DNA of 61,333 bases, from positions 1-61,333 of the forward strand of contig MAAQ01000006.1 of the NCBI GenBank assembly GCA_002162685.1, in the 5' to 3' direction. The translations under genes were made by a program, and so were the position numbers. Below are positions 18,401-26,968 of this stretch, in pieces. This DNA comes from Flavobacteriales bacterium 33_180_T64 (GTDB taxonomy: Bacteria; Bacteroidota; Bacteroidia; Flavobacteriales; Flavobacteriaceae). The notes under the pieces are model-generated. The model was not told where the DNA came from and did not search any database. It was given only the letters and a program-made list of their open reading frames with translations. Every line of letters begins with the position of its first letter. The first letter of the stretch is position 1.

Positions 18401-18589
18401 GCGCCCGTCAAAGTTGGTCGCTGCACCATACTTAGTACCAGTTGGAGTGTGAACTGCAACTACATTTGCTCCAGGTAAAGGCTGCGAACCTTCATCTAGA
18501 ATAATACCTTTAACGCTAGAAGTTGTAACCTGCGCAAAAGACACAGTAACAAATAATAGCACTAAAGCCGTGAATAGGGATTTCTTCAT
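15431..18589 (-). CDS. TonB-dependent outer-membrane receptor, Oar-like
   Basis: 1052 residues from the chosen ATG at 18589, whose product begins with a clear signal peptide (MKKSLFTALVLLFVTVSFAQ). A longer frame upstream lacks such a signal. A CarboxypepD_reg beta domain (about 22-105) precedes a plug domain (about 110-240) and a long beta-barrel that ends in Phe (GVRYIF). Such proteins import siderophores, glycans or peptides across the outer membrane with TonB energy; Oar-like members are also linked to protein processing or secretion. No SusD-like partner gene is adjacent, so this is probably not a classical polysaccharide-utilization pair. Substrate is unknown. Confidence 0.93.
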   Translation of the reverse strand: MKKSLFTALVLLFVTVSFAQVTTSSVKGIILDEGSQPLPGANVVAVHTPTGTKYGAATNFDGRYNIINMRVGGPYTITISYVGYKEQIFNDVFLLLGNTENIDFQMIPDSEQLDAVVITGSTSGTFSSDRTGAETSIGRRQLTTLPTISRSAADFTRLEPSASGNSFGGRNDQFNNFSLDGAIFNNPFGLDAATPGGQTDSQPISLDAIDQIQVSLAPYDVTQSGFTGAAVNAVTKSGTNEFHGTVYAFSRNEDFTGGKIKGDDVFKADLEQKQYGVSIGGPIVKNKLFFFANFEKDERTDLGSNGFVPFTGSGAVNESVVDVNDLIAVQNALLNLGYDPGRYEGFTYNSESTKGIFKLDWNINDNNRLAVIYNFLNASKEKPAHPTAIGFRGPSTSTLQFENSGYQINNKLQSVQLELNSTLSDKVSNKFQIGYTHFDDFRNPLSGPAPIITIQDGAGSNYIIAGHEPFSINNKLDQKVLQFSNNMNYFNGDHTYTIGFSFEKFRFKNSFNLVNYESFNFGIFPYYGLFNPYPDVQTFLDNAQPGGVVDQYLTATQDAFNTSNANGAGNDGGWKLSELNVGQLAFYLQDEWHANDKLKFTYGIRFDKPLYFNTSALVQKFIDTDNGAVRDNTIEYFNPNTNEIVNLDSTVMPSSDWLISPRIGFNYDVKDDNTFKLRGGTGLFTGRLPFVWLGNQVSGADDGFFQLVDPDFQFPQVWRTNLGTDYRFENGLTLTGDVSYTKDINGAHVQNWGLLDPTGELQGVDNRIIYTDDDKLANNAYVFTNSDKGRIWNFTAKAQKTFGEGLYTSLAYNYLNAKDVNSIEAEITGDAFAGNPAVGNVNNDELAFSKYGNTHRIIGVASKKWTYGKDKWSTTITTFFEYAQGGRFNYTYGGDINNDGSSINDLLYVPTASEISQMQFSGAGQAEAFERYIQQDDYLSDRRGQYAERYGALAPWKGKWDLKILQDFNFKVSGDKTNTIQLSLDVLNVGNLLNSDWGLTQQPSNVQPIGVSVDAITSTPTYTFNENLNETFVYNTSLLSRWQAQFGVRYIF

Positions 18590-18623
18590 TTTGAATTTAG
18601 TTTTAGTTGTGATTATTAAATCG

Positions 18624-18631
18624 CAAAAATA
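18624..18631 (-). promoter_or_regulatory. -7 promoter element of TonB receptor gene
   Basis: Reads TATTTTTG on the minus strand (consensus TAnnTTTG), giving a leader of roughly 28 nt before the ATG at 18589. It follows immediately after the T-run of the rplI terminator. Confidence 0.5.
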
Positions 18632-18633
18632 AC

Positions 18634-18664
18634 AAAAAAAAAGGCTGTTCATTTGAACAGCCTT
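18634..18664 (-). terminator. Terminator of rpsF-rpsR-rplI operon
   Basis: A perfect 10-bp stem (18641-18650 with 18655-18664) and a 4-nt loop are followed on the minus strand by nine T (complement of 18634-18642). It lies 37 bp after the rplI stop. Confidence 0.85.
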
Positions 18665-18700
18665 AACAATTTATTAACGTTTTATTGTTAATTACATATT

Positions 18701-19150
18701 TTATGCTTCTGCGATAACTTCAAAGGCTAAATCTATAGACACGGCTCTGTGTAATCTAATCACAGCATCGTATTTCCCTAAACGTTTAACAGATCCACCA
18801 GCTACTGAGATGAATTTTTTATCAATCTCGTGACCTGCTTTTTGTAAAGCATTTGCCAGATCGATGTTGTTAACAGATCCAAATAATTTGTCTCCAGTTC
18901 CTACTTTAGAAGAAATCTTAATTTCTAAATCTTTAATTGCATCAGCTGATTTCTGAGCTGCTTCAATAATAGATTTTTCTTTGTAAGCTTTTTGCTTCAA
19001 TGTTTCTGCTAATGATTTTTTAGCAGATGACGTTGCCATTACAGCTTGTCCTTGAGGAATTAAAAAATTTCTACCATAACCGTTCTTAACTGTTACAATA
19101 TCGTCTTTAAATCCTAAATTATCAACGTCTTGTTTTAATATAAGTTCCAT
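18701..19150 (-). CDS. rplI: Large ribosomal subunit protein bL9
   Basis: 149 residues, standard length. It begins MELILKQDVDNLGFKDDIV with the N-terminal 23S-binding domain and NGYGRNFLIPQG, then the connecting helix and a C-terminal domain (about 80-149). It is the last gene of the rpsF-rpsR-rplI operon, 13 bp after rpsR and before a strong terminator. Confidence 0.97.
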   Translation of the reverse strand: MELILKQDVDNLGFKDDIVTVKNGYGRNFLIPQGQAVMATSSAKKSLAETLKQKAYKEKSIIEAAQKSADAIKDLEIKISSKVGTGDKLFGSVNNIDLANALQKAGHEIDKKFISVAGGSVKRLGKYDAVIRLHRAVSIDLAFEVIAEA

Positions 19151-19163
19151 AGTTATTGGTATT

Positions 19164-19460
19164 TTATTTTAATAAATCTGCTACGTATGGCATTAACGCT
19201 AAATGACGCGCTCTCTTTACTGCAACAGATACTTTTCTTTGGTATTTTAATGATGTTCCTGTTAAACGTCTTGGTAAAATTTTACCTTGTTCGTTTACAA
19301 AACCTAATAACCAATCTGCATCTTTGTAATCAACATACTTGATCCCAGATTTCTTAAAACGACAGTATTTTTTCGTTTTGCTTGTATCAATGTTTAATGG
19401 AGTAAGGTATCTAATCTCTCCATCTTTTTTTCCTTTTGCTTGTTGTTCAATTGAAGACAT
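19164..19460 (-). CDS. rpsR: Small ribosomal subunit protein bS18
   Basis: 98 residues. The bS18 core [19 protein letters not shown] and the basic tail [16 protein letters not shown] are plain. It partners bS6 on the 30S platform. It lies 2 bp after rpsF; unlike proteobacterial operons there is no ssb or priB gene between them, as is usual in Bacteroidota. Confidence 0.97.
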   Translation of the reverse strand: MSSIEQQAKGKKDGEIRYLTPLNIDTSKTKKYCRFKKSGIKYVDYKDADWLLGFVNEQGKILPRRLTGTSLKYQRKVSVAVKRARHLALMPYVADLLK

Positions 19461-19462
19461 AA

Positions 19463-19801
19463 TTACGCTTTTTGTTTATCTCTGTTTCTTCTCTTTTCTG
19501 CCCAAGCAATCGCATGCTTGTCTAATGTTACTGTTAAGTAACGCATAAAACGCTCATCACGTCTAAACTCTACTTCTAATGGATTAATTACTTCTCCATC
19601 TACAGTGTATTCAAATAAGTGATAGAAACCACTCTTTTTGTTTTGAATTGGGTAAGCTAATTTTTTTAAGCCCCAATCTTCTTTGGCTACCATCTTCGCT
19701 CCTCTAGAAACAAGAAAATCTTCGTATTTCTTTACTGTTTCCTTTATCTGATCGTCAGACAAAACGGGATTTAAGATGAAAACAGTTTCATAATGATTCA
19801 T
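19463..19801 (-). CDS. rpsF: Small ribosomal subunit protein bS6
   Basis: 112 residues from the ATG at 19801 ([12 protein letters not shown]), the conserved bS6 beginning; an in-frame extension upstream is hydrophobic, unrelated to bS6 and overlaps the promoter, so it was rejected. The family core KKLAYPI and [13 protein letters not shown] is present. It is the first gene of the operon, with a promoter at 19834-19864. Confidence 0.96.
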   Translation of the reverse strand: MNHYETVFILNPVLSDDQIKETVKKYEDFLVSRGAKMVAKEDWGLKKLAYPIQNKKSGFYHLFEYTVDGEVINPLEVEFRRDERFMRYLTVTLDKHAIAWAEKRRNRDKQKA

Positions 19802-19833
19802 AAAAATATTTTTTATTGTGTTAAAAATGAGTG

Positions 19834-19864
19834 CAAAAATAACTATTATTTCTGTTTCTGACAA
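19834..19864 (-). promoter_or_regulatory. Promoter of rpsF operon
   Basis: On the minus strand, TTG (19864-19862), a 20-bp spacer and TATTTTTG (19841-19834) match the Bacteroidota consensus at ideal spacing, with about 30 nt of leader before the rpsF ATG. Confidence 0.65.
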
Positions 19865-19938
19865 CGTTTTTGTATATTAAATTTTAAAGACCAAAATATT
19901 GTTAAAGAAATGTTAAAAACAACACTTTACCGATGTTT

Positions 19939-19970
19939 TTTGGTTTTTATCCGAATTTTTCGTACTATTG
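19939..19970 (+). promoter_or_regulatory. Promoter of LytTR regulator gene
   Basis: TTTG (19939-19942), a 20-bp spacer, then TACTATTG (19963-19970), one mismatch from TAnnTTTG. Leader about 25 nt to the ATG at 20002. It is back to back with the rpsF promoter. Confidence 0.5.
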
Positions 19971-20001
19971 TCGATATCTTAACCTAAAATATAATAATGT
20001 T

Positions 20002-20697
20002 ATGACTTTAAACTGTGTAGTAGTTGATGATTCTGCGATTCAACGATTATCAATTGTAAAGTTAATTGAGAACCATTCCTCACTTAACCTTATTGCAGAA
20101 TACAGTAGCGCATTAGAAACTAAAAATGGACTTAACACTCATAAAGTAGATTTAATCTTCTTAGATATTGAGATGCCTGTTCTTAATGGTTTCGAACTGC
20201 TTGACGTACTCAACAACAAACCCCAAATTATTTTCGTTACAGGTAAAACTGAATACGCGTTTAAAGCTTTTAATTATGATGCAACCGACTACCTTCAAAA
20301 ACCTATAACTAGGGAGAGATTTAACCAATCTGTCGAAAAGGCGTTAGAACAACATAAATTAAAGCTAGATTTCAATGAAACTGATGGCGAACACATCTTT
20401 GTCAAAAGTAATCTAAAAAAGCGTAAAGTTTACATTAAAGATATAAAATGGATTGAAGCTCTTGGTGACTATGTAAAATTAGTTACTGAAGAAAACAGCT
20501 TAGTCGTTTTATCAACAATGAAAGCTTTTGAACACGAATTACCAGAAGGGAAATTTCTAAGAATCCATAAATCGTATATCGTAAACCTAGATAAAGTTGA
20601 TAGATTTAATAGCAAAAATGTAGAAGTTGGTGCTTATGAGATTCCTTTAAGTAGAAACAAGAAAACCCAACTTGTTGATGCTTTAAACAATATTTAA
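20002..20697 (+). CDS. LytTR-type response regulator (orphan)
   Basis: 231 residues from the ATG at 20002. The upstream in-frame stretch is aromatic-rich, overlaps the promoter and was excluded. The receiver domain (about 1-118) has the acidic pair D9-D10, phospho-acceptor D55 in FLDIEMP, T80 and K100 (QKP). The LytTR DNA-binding domain (about 130-231) ends in the usual FLRIHKSYIVNLDKV region. LytTR domains bind short direct repeats about two helical turns apart. No kinase gene is adjacent; the partner may be a LytS-type kinase elsewhere. It is divergent from the ribosomal operon. Confidence 0.93.
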   Translation: MTLNCVVVDDSAIQRLSIVKLIENHSSLNLIAEYSSALETKNGLNTHKVDLIFLDIEMPVLNGFELLDVLNNKPQIIFVTGKTEYAFKAFNYDATDYLQKPITRERFNQSVEKALEQHKLKLDFNETDGEHIFVKSNLKKRKVYIKDIKWIEALGDYVKLVTEENSLVVLSTMKAFEHELPEGKFLRIHKSYIVNLDKVDRFNSKNVEVGAYEIPLSRNKKTQLVDALNNI

Positions 20698-20750
20698 AAA
20701 GACGCTTAAGACTTTTTTAGCTTGAAGATATAACGTTAACCTAACTTAAC

Positions 20751-23204
20751 TCAATAATTATCAACATTTAAAATTACTCTTATTGCCCTAAAATCTTTTA
20801 CACTTAAGAAGCTATTATTAATTTTAATAATGGCTTCTTTTGTTTTTGATAACGATTGCTTTTGCGGAATCTTAACCAAGATATGTTTTAAATACTGATT
20901 ACGAATTCTAGCTACAGGCGGAAATTCGGGACCTAATACATGAGTATCAAAAACCGTACGTAAGGATCTTGCGTACCAATCTGCACCAATATTCACACGA
21001 TTGTAATCCTTATGTTTTAAAGTAATTTTAATCATCCTATAAACTGGCGGATACTTATAAGTATATCGCTCGTCTAACTGCTCATCAAACATTTGCAGAT
21101 AATTATTTGTAGATACTTGTTGCAAAATTTTATGATATGGATTATACGTTTGAATCAGCACCTTTCCACGTTCTTCTGTTCGTCCTGCTCTACCAGACAC
21201 TTGAGCCATTAACTGATAGCTACGCTCGTGTGCTCTAAAATCTGGGAAATTAAGCATATTATCAGCATTCATAATACCTACAAGCTTTACATTTCTAAAA
21301 TCCAAACCTTTGGTTAACATTTGTGTTCCAACCAAAACATCTATTTCACCTTGTTCTAAAGCGGTTATAATTTTCTCATAACCATATTTCCCTCGTGTTG
21401 TATCTAGGTCCATACGTGCAATCTTATGATCTGGAAACAATAACTTTGCCTCCTGCTCTACTTGCTCTGTCCCAAAACCCTTGCTATCTAACTCAACACC
21501 TCCACATGCATCACAAATTTTTGGCATTATCGTATGGTAACCACAATAATGACAACGCAACTGATTTTTATAGTGATGAAACGTTAAACTCACATCACAA
21601 TTAGGACATTGCGGTGAATGACCACAGGTATTGCATTCTACTATAGGTGAAAATCCGCGTCGGTTTTGAAACAGAATAATTTGATGCTTATTTTTCAAAG
21701 TCTCAGTCATCTCTTCTATCAAGCGATCACTAAAATGGCCTTGCATACGCTTACGTTTATGCTTATCCTTGATATCAACCAACTCAATCTCTGGCATCAA
21801 AACATTATTATAACGATAATTCAATTCTACTAATCCGTACTTACCTTGCTTTGCATTGTAATAACTTTCTAAACTTGGTGTTGCAGATCCTAATAATGTT
21901 TTACTTTGGAAGATACTCGCTAATACTATTGCTATGTCTCTTGCATGATATCTTGGTGCTGGATCAAACTGTTTATACGAAGATTCATGCTCTTCATCAA
22001 CGATAATTAATCCTAAATTTTGAAATGGTAATAATACAGAGGAACGTGCACCTAAAACCACCTGAGCTGTTGGCGAATTATTTAATACATTATTCCACAC
22101 CTCAACACGTTCATGAGATGAATACTTACTATGATACACGGCAACTTTTTCACCAAAATAATTTTGCAATCGTTCAACCAATTGCGTAGTCAAAGCAATT
22201 TCAGGCAGCAAATACAAGACTTGCTTTTTCGTTTTGAGCTGTTCTTCAATAAGTTTTACATAAATTTCAGTCTTCCCTGAAGATGTCACACCATGCAATA
22301 GCGTAATGTTTTGATTTTCAAATGACTCTGTGATTTCGTGTAAAGCTATTTCTTGATATTCATTTAATCGTTTTGAATTTTCATTATCATCGCCAGAGTA
22401 CTGAATACGATCAGTTTGAATATGGTATTCTTCAAGAATTTGCTTATCTATTAATGCTTTTATAATCGAGGAAGAGGCTTTACTTTCTAAAGTTAAATCG
22501 GATACTTTAACAGGCTTTTTAGTTTGTGCGGAAATTGAAAACAACGTCATTACAACGTCTCTTTGTTTTGGTGCTCTAGCTAAATCCTCCATTAAATTTT
22601 GAAGTGCTTTTTCCGAAGAAAACGCTGTATTCAATTTCACATAACGTACTAATTTAGGTTTGTACTTTTCATAAATCTCTTCTTGAACAGAGATAGCATT
22701 CTTATCTAATAAACGCTTAATGACTGGAAGTACATTTTTTTTATCCAGAATAGACATTAAATCCTGAATTTTTAAAGACGATTGATGATGTAAAGCTTCG
22801 TAAACAACAAACTCATCGTCCTTTAAATCTTCATCATTTACCATCACCTCATCATTTTTACTAATGATAGTTTCACTCTCAAGAATGAACGCACTAGGCA
22901 AAGCTGCTCGCATCACTTCTCCTAAAGTACACATATAGTAATCAGAGATCCATTTCCAGTGTTTTAATTGCTGTTTGGTAACAATAGGCGTATCATCTAA
23001 AATTTGATGTATGTCCTTCGCTTCATAGACTTGAGGTGCATTGTTATGAATTTCAATAACGAGTGCTGTATAAATTTTTGTCTTCCCAAAAGGAACAGAC
23101 ACACGTATACCTGGTTTTAGAAAATCGGCTTCTGCTTCAGTAACCGTATAGGTAAAGCTCTTTTCTAATGGAATTGGAAGAATGACATTGATGAAATGAC
23201 CCAT
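20751..23204 (-). CDS. priA: Primosomal protein N', replication-restart helicase
   Basis: 817 residues. It restarts stalled replication forks and loads the primosome. An N-terminal DNA-binding domain is followed by the superfamily 2 helicase core with Walker A GVTSSGKTE and the DEEH box (IIVDEEHES). A zinc module has paired cysteines from CNTCGHSPQCPNC to CDACGG, and helicase motifs MLTKGLDF and QVSGRAGR follow. All expected motifs are intact. Convergent with the LytTR regulator gene. Confidence 0.97.
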   Translation of the reverse strand: MGHFINVILPIPLEKSFTYTVTEAEADFLKPGIRVSVPFGKTKIYTALVIEIHNNAPQVYEAKDIHQILDDTPIVTKQQLKHWKWISDYYMCTLGEVMRAALPSAFILESETIISKNDEVMVNDEDLKDDEFVVYEALHHQSSLKIQDLMSILDKKNVLPVIKRLLDKNAISVQEEIYEKYKPKLVRYVKLNTAFSSEKALQNLMEDLARAPKQRDVVMTLFSISAQTKKPVKVSDLTLESKASSSIIKALIDKQILEEYHIQTDRIQYSGDDNENSKRLNEYQEIALHEITESFENQNITLLHGVTSSGKTEIYVKLIEEQLKTKKQVLYLLPEIALTTQLVERLQNYFGEKVAVYHSKYSSHERVEVWNNVLNNSPTAQVVLGARSSVLLPFQNLGLIIVDEEHESSYKQFDPAPRYHARDIAIVLASIFQSKTLLGSATPSLESYYNAKQGKYGLVELNYRYNNVLMPEIELVDIKDKHKRKRMQGHFSDRLIEEMTETLKNKHQIILFQNRRGFSPIVECNTCGHSPQCPNCDVSLTFHHYKNQLRCHYCGYHTIMPKICDACGGVELDSKGFGTEQVEQEAKLLFPDHKIARMDLDTTRGKYGYEKIITALEQGEIDVLVGTQMLTKGLDFRNVKLVGIMNADNMLNFPDFRAHERSYQLMAQVSGRAGRTEERGKVLIQTYNPYHKILQQVSTNNYLQMFDEQLDERYTYKYPPVYRMIKITLKHKDYNRVNIGADWYARSLRTVFDTHVLGPEFPPVARIRNQYLKHILVKIPQKQSLSKTKEAIIKINNSFLSVKDFRAIRVILNVDNY

Positions 23205-23271
23205 GCTCCAAAGGTAATAGTTTACGCAAAAAAACCAGCTTAAAAAGATGGTTTTAATAAGTAAATTATAT

Positions 23272-23373
23272 TTAAAAATCGCTGTTTACAAAAACCCCAT
23301 TAGTAACCACATATGTTTCATTTATATCATCATCAATAGAGCAACCAGCCAGCATTAAAATTATAATACTCAA
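23272..23373 (-). CDS. Possible 33-residue surface lipoprotein (or lipoprotein-gene remnant)
   Basis: A small frame begins at a TTG that overlaps the stop of the upstream gene (ATTGA) and encodes a hydrophobic stretch ending in a lipobox LAGC. Directly after the Cys comes SIDDD, like the acidic lipoprotein export signal reported after the Cys of surface lipoproteins in Bacteroidota. It ends after NGVFVNSDF. The signal segment is very short (Cys at position 11) and lacks N-terminal Lys/Arg, so it may be a decayed lipoprotein start or a chance frame. A stop two codons upstream excludes a longer N-terminus. Confidence 0.3.
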   Translation of the reverse strand: MSIIILMLAGCSIDDDINETYVVTNGVFVNSDF

Positions 23374-24248
23374 TTGTCAATTTTGAACAACTTTTTAAGA
23401 GCTACTGTATCTGTCTTTTTTTTGGTTTCAGTTTTTTCTTTCTTAATTCTTATTTTTCTAGCAGATTTTCTCTTTGCGGTGATTTTTGTGTCAGGTTGTC
23501 TTCTATTTCGAGTTCTAGAGTCTACTGTGAGCAATTTATTGTCTGTTAGCTTCGGAATACTCGCAACACTACCTCCTGCTTTCCTATCTACAAGAGCACG
23601 TAAGACTGCTACTTGTGAATCCATTTCACCAAAATATACCTTATCAAATAATACAATTGCCTCATTATAGCGTTCTTGCTCTTCATAAATCAATGCTAAC
23701 AACATTAGCTCTCGTCTGGTTGATTTTGCATTTTCACTATAAGGATTCACCTCTATACTTTTATTAATATCTGCTTCTGCCTCTTTAAAATTTCCTAAAT
23801 TATAATGTAATTGCGCACGAGTAAAGTAAGCTAACGCATTTGGAGATAAAGCAACATATTGATTTTGAGATACTAATTCGCTTTCTTTTACATGATCTCT
23901 AGCAATTAGCTTTTTGCTTAATTTCTCACTTTCCAAATAGTTAAAATAGGTATCACATGTATAAACCAATTCATATTTCAAAGCTAAAATCAAGTCTTTT
24001 CTTGCTATTTGTCCTAAGCGATATTTTTTATTAAGATCTTCTTCTACAATTTGTACATCAATTTGAGTTGCGTATTTTGGAAGTATTTCCTTAAAGCATA
24101 TGCTATAAATTTTATCTGTTAGTTTACGTCTTAAACTTTCCTGCTCTAAACACTCACACATATCTGCTCTAAAAGCAATTTTATAAGACTGACCATATGT
24201 ACAATTTACACTTAGAAAGATTATGGATACAAATGTTATAAGTTTCAT
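23370..24248 (-). CDS. Secreted TPR protein with highly basic C-terminal tail
   Basis: 292 residues from the ATG at 24248, chosen because it gives a signal peptide (MKLITFVSIIFLSVNCTYGQ) and a 25-bp gap to the upstream gene; in-frame ATGs further up would overlap that gene. A Cys-containing helical region (about 20-130) is followed by two to three TPR-like repeats (about 130-215; ALAYFTRAQLHYNLGNFKEA). The last 50 residues are rich in Lys/Arg (KRKSARKIRIKKEK). I do not recognise the family. It forms an apparent operon with the next upstream secreted protein gene; a periplasmic scaffold role is possible. Confidence 0.75.
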   Translation of the reverse strand: MKLITFVSIIFLSVNCTYGQSYKIAFRADMCECLEQESLRRKLTDKIYSICFKEILPKYATQIDVQIVEEDLNKKYRLGQIARKDLILALKYELVYTCDTYFNYLESEKLSKKLIARDHVKESELVSQNQYVALSPNALAYFTRAQLHYNLGNFKEAEADINKSIEVNPYSENAKSTRRELMLLALIYEEQERYNEAIVLFDKVYFGEMDSQVAVLRALVDRKAGGSVASIPKLTDNKLLTVDSRTRNRRQPDTKITAKRKSARKIRIKKEKTETKKKTDTVALKKLFKIDN

Positions 24249-24273
24249 TTTTAATGTTTTAATGTTATTCTTT

Positions 24274-24711
24274 TTAGTTTTCATCTTCTTCTTCAGAACC
24301 AACAAAATAAGCTTTCATCGTTTTCATACAGTACTTTAAAGCTTTTTTAGATTTATTTAAGTTAATTGTAGCTTTTGCCTTTTTCATAATGCTTCCCTTT
24401 CCACTAGACATATCATCCAGAATAGTTGGTAATACTTGCCAAAGGCTATCGATATCTTGTTCTGCACGCTCTACTAAAGCATCTTCAATTTCCGAAGGCA
24501 CTTCAACACCAACTTGAGTTAAACTATCATACACAAATACTTTATGATACAGCTTAAACGCATTATCTACAAATTGATCGACGCTTTCAATTTTAGATTT
24601 TCGTTTTGGCGGTTTTTGTCGTTTAGGTTGTGAGAAACCATATATCGGAATTAAAAAAATAATAAGTATTACGATAGAGATATGACGTTGTAAGTTGTGA
24701 ATTGCTTTCAT
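24274..24711 (-). CDS. Small secreted hypothetical protein
   Basis: 145 residues with a signal peptide (hydrophobic 13-26, ending YGFSQ), a basic PKRQKPPKRKSK stretch right after cleavage, and a helical body with an acidic end (GSEEEDEN). No known domain recognised. It is the first gene of a two-gene unit with the TPR protein and divergent from the TPR histidine kinase, sharing the 165-bp intergenic region that carries the palindrome at 24799. Confidence 0.75.
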   Translation of the reverse strand: MKAIHNLQRHISIVILIIFLIPIYGFSQPKRQKPPKRKSKIESVDQFVDNAFKLYHKVFVYDSLTQVGVEVPSEIEDALVERAEQDIDSLWQVLPTILDDMSSGKGSIMKKAKATINLNKSKKALKYCMKTMKAYFVGSEEEDEN

Positions 24712-24798
24712 AAGAAATAGATTAATAGTTTCTATCTCAAAGAAACATTAGACTTTTCACATTTACTACCTACAATTTATATCTGCGCACTTTGGGTT

Positions 24799-24814
24799 TA
24801 TTTTCGCGAAAATA
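24799..24814. promoter_or_regulatory. 16-bp perfect palindrome in divergent promoter region
   Basis: TATTTTCGCGAAAATA is a perfect inverted repeat in the region between the divergent secreted-protein and histidine-kinase genes, 63 bp before the kinase ATG. CG-containing palindromes are uncommon in such AT-rich sequence, so it is a candidate operator. No factor can be named. Confidence 0.4.
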
Positions 24815-24876
24815 ATATTGCCTTTACTAATATTTGAGTTAAATTTAACAAGCTATTAATCAATACAATCACTTTA

Positions 24877-26967
24877 ATGAAGCTTTGTATTCGCTATATA
24901 TTTATAATATGTTCCTTTATTTGCTTTTCTCAACAGCAAAAGATTGATTCTCTTACTATTGAATTGCAAGAACATTCCGAAGAAAATTTTGATAAACTTA
25001 ATATCATTATTCAGCTAGCCAATTACTTTCATTTTACGAATCCTGATATGGGTTTAATCAAATCTGATGAAGCTATTAAACTTGCGAGAACACTCAAATT
25101 AAAAGACCAAGAAAGTTTAGCATATAAGTACAAAGCATACAATCTAACAGCTTTATCTAAAGATTCGCTTGCAATGAATGCCTATAATAAGGTTATTGAA
25201 ATTCAAACAGAACTCAAAAACTGGAATGATATAGGACGAGTTACCTATAATAAAGGTCTCCTTTATTTTGGTCAATCGAATTACGAAAAGGCTAATATCT
25301 GTAACTACAAAGCTTATGAGATTTTTGAGCGAGAAAAGGATAGTTTTTTAATGGCCGTTGTTCTCAATAGTATTGGTATCAATCAAATGTATAGCTCATT
25401 ATACCCTGAAGCTATTGATACCTACCTTAAGGCGTCTTCTATTTATGAACTCACAAACAAAACTAATACTATTCGCCATGCAGAAATTTTAACCAATATT
25501 GGAATTCTCTATACTAGACTTAAAAAATATGATTTAGCACTTAATTATTATACCAAAAGCCTTGACATAAACAAAACACTAAACGCAGATTATGCAATTG
25601 CAAATTTGCAAACCAATATTGGCAATTTATATGATGACATTGAGCAACCCAATAAAGCCATAGAATATTACAAAAATTCTTTGGATATAATGAAGCGGAT
25701 AAAAAACAAATATGGAATAGCAAGTGCTTTAGCTAATACTGGCATTACATACATTAGCTTAAAAGACTATGAAAAAGCATTAACTTATCTCAATGAAACA
25801 AAGGCTCTGTTTGAAGAACTTGATAACACTAATAATTTAGCAATAGTACATCAGAATATTGGCACTGTTTATTTAGAGAGTGCAGAACAAAGTGCAAATA
25901 AAAAAGGCAAGCTTATTAAAGCAAAAATGAATTTTGAAAAAGCATTAGCTTATTCAAAAGAGATAAACAGCATAGTGCGTGAAGCTAGCGCACTTGAAAA
26001 CTTAGCATTAGTCAATTATAAATTAAACGATTATAAATCGGCATACATTAATCAAAATGAAGCCAATACATTAAAAGAGCGTTTTTTGTCTTCGGAAAAA
26101 AAAGAAGAAATTGCTAAACTTGAAGCTAAATATGAATATGAAAAGAAAGAAACTGCACTCAATGCAATTCATGATAAAGAACAAGCAATAAAAGAAGCTG
26201 AAATAGCCCGACATAAATTAATAAAAAATACATCAATTGCTGGAGGCACTAGTCTAATAATTCTTTCAATTATTGGTTTCTTTTTGTACAAACGCAAACA
26301 AGAAGCAAAAGCTAAAGCTAAAGAAGCCCAATTTAATCTAAAAGTTTCTGACACCGAGCTCAAAGCTTTGAGAACCCAAATGAATCCACATTTTATTTTT
26401 AATTCACTCAATTCTATTAATGCATACATTGCAAAAAATGACATAGAAAACGCAACCAATTATTTAACCAAGTTTTCAAAATTGATGCGTGAGATTTTAG
26501 AAAAATCTACTCAAAAGGAAATTACGATAAATGAAGATATCCAGATATTAAAAACTTATATGGATATTGAAAACAAACGCTCAAATAATAGTTTTAATTA
26601 TACCATAACAATAGACAATTCTATTGACCCAGAAAACACTTTAATTCCGCCAATGATTCTTCAACCATTTGTAGAGAATAGCATTATTCATGGATTAAGA
26701 ACTATTGAAAAAAACGGACACATTCATATTACATATAACAAGCAAGACAATATGATGATTTGTAGTGTTGAAGACAATGGTATTGGAAGGGTTAAATCTT
26801 CAGAAGCAAAAGAAATTTCAAATAAACGATCGCTAGGTGTGAGCATCACAAAAAGTCGGATAGAAATTCTCAATAAAATTAAGAATACTAAAGGAGACTT
26901 CAATATAATTGATCAACCTAATGGAACTAAAGTAGAAGTTAAATTACCACTAACCTTAGCCTTTTAA
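24877..26967 (+). CDS. TPR-containing LytS-type sensor histidine kinase
   Basis: 696 residues. A signal peptide (1-19) is followed by six or more TPR repeats in the periplasm (about 60-415), a coiled-coil stretch, one membrane helix (about 452-470) and a cytoplasmic kinase domain. The His_kinase (LytS) phospho-acceptor motif LRTQMNPHFIFNSLNS has H505. The ATPase part shows QPFVENSIIHGL (N box) and VEDNGIGR (G1). The layout suggests sensing of a periplasmic protein or peptide through the TPRs. It is separated by one base from the downstream LytTR regulator, its likely partner. Confidence 0.95.
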   Translation: MKLCIRYIFIICSFICFSQQQKIDSLTIELQEHSEENFDKLNIIIQLANYFHFTNPDMGLIKSDEAIKLARTLKLKDQESLAYKYKAYNLTALSKDSLAMNAYNKVIEIQTELKNWNDIGRVTYNKGLLYFGQSNYEKANICNYKAYEIFEREKDSFLMAVVLNSIGINQMYSSLYPEAIDTYLKASSIYELTNKTNTIRHAEILTNIGILYTRLKKYDLALNYYTKSLDINKTLNADYAIANLQTNIGNLYDDIEQPNKAIEYYKNSLDIMKRIKNKYGIASALANTGITYISLKDYEKALTYLNETKALFEELDNTNNLAIVHQNIGTVYLESAEQSANKKGKLIKAKMNFEKALAYSKEINSIVREASALENLALVNYKLNDYKSAYINQNEANTLKERFLSSEKKEEIAKLEAKYEYEKKETALNAIHDKEQAIKEAEIARHKLIKNTSIAGGTSLIILSIIGFFLYKRKQEAKAKAKEAQFNLKVSDTELKALRTQMNPHFIFNSLNSINAYIAKNDIENATNYLTKFSKLMREILEKSTQKEITINEDIQILKTYMDIENKRSNNSFNYTITIDNSIDPENTLIPPMILQPFVENSIIHGLRTIEKNGHIHITYNKQDNMMICSVEDNGIGRVKSSEAKEISNKRSLGVSITKSRIEILNKIKNTKGDFNIIDQPNGTKVEVKLPLTLAF

Positions 26968-26968
26968 A

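Noticed and set aside
20695-20719. Terminator between the LytTR gene and priA
   Set aside because: AAAAAG/CTTTTT can pair, but the stem is short and AT-only; not strong enough to list as a feature.
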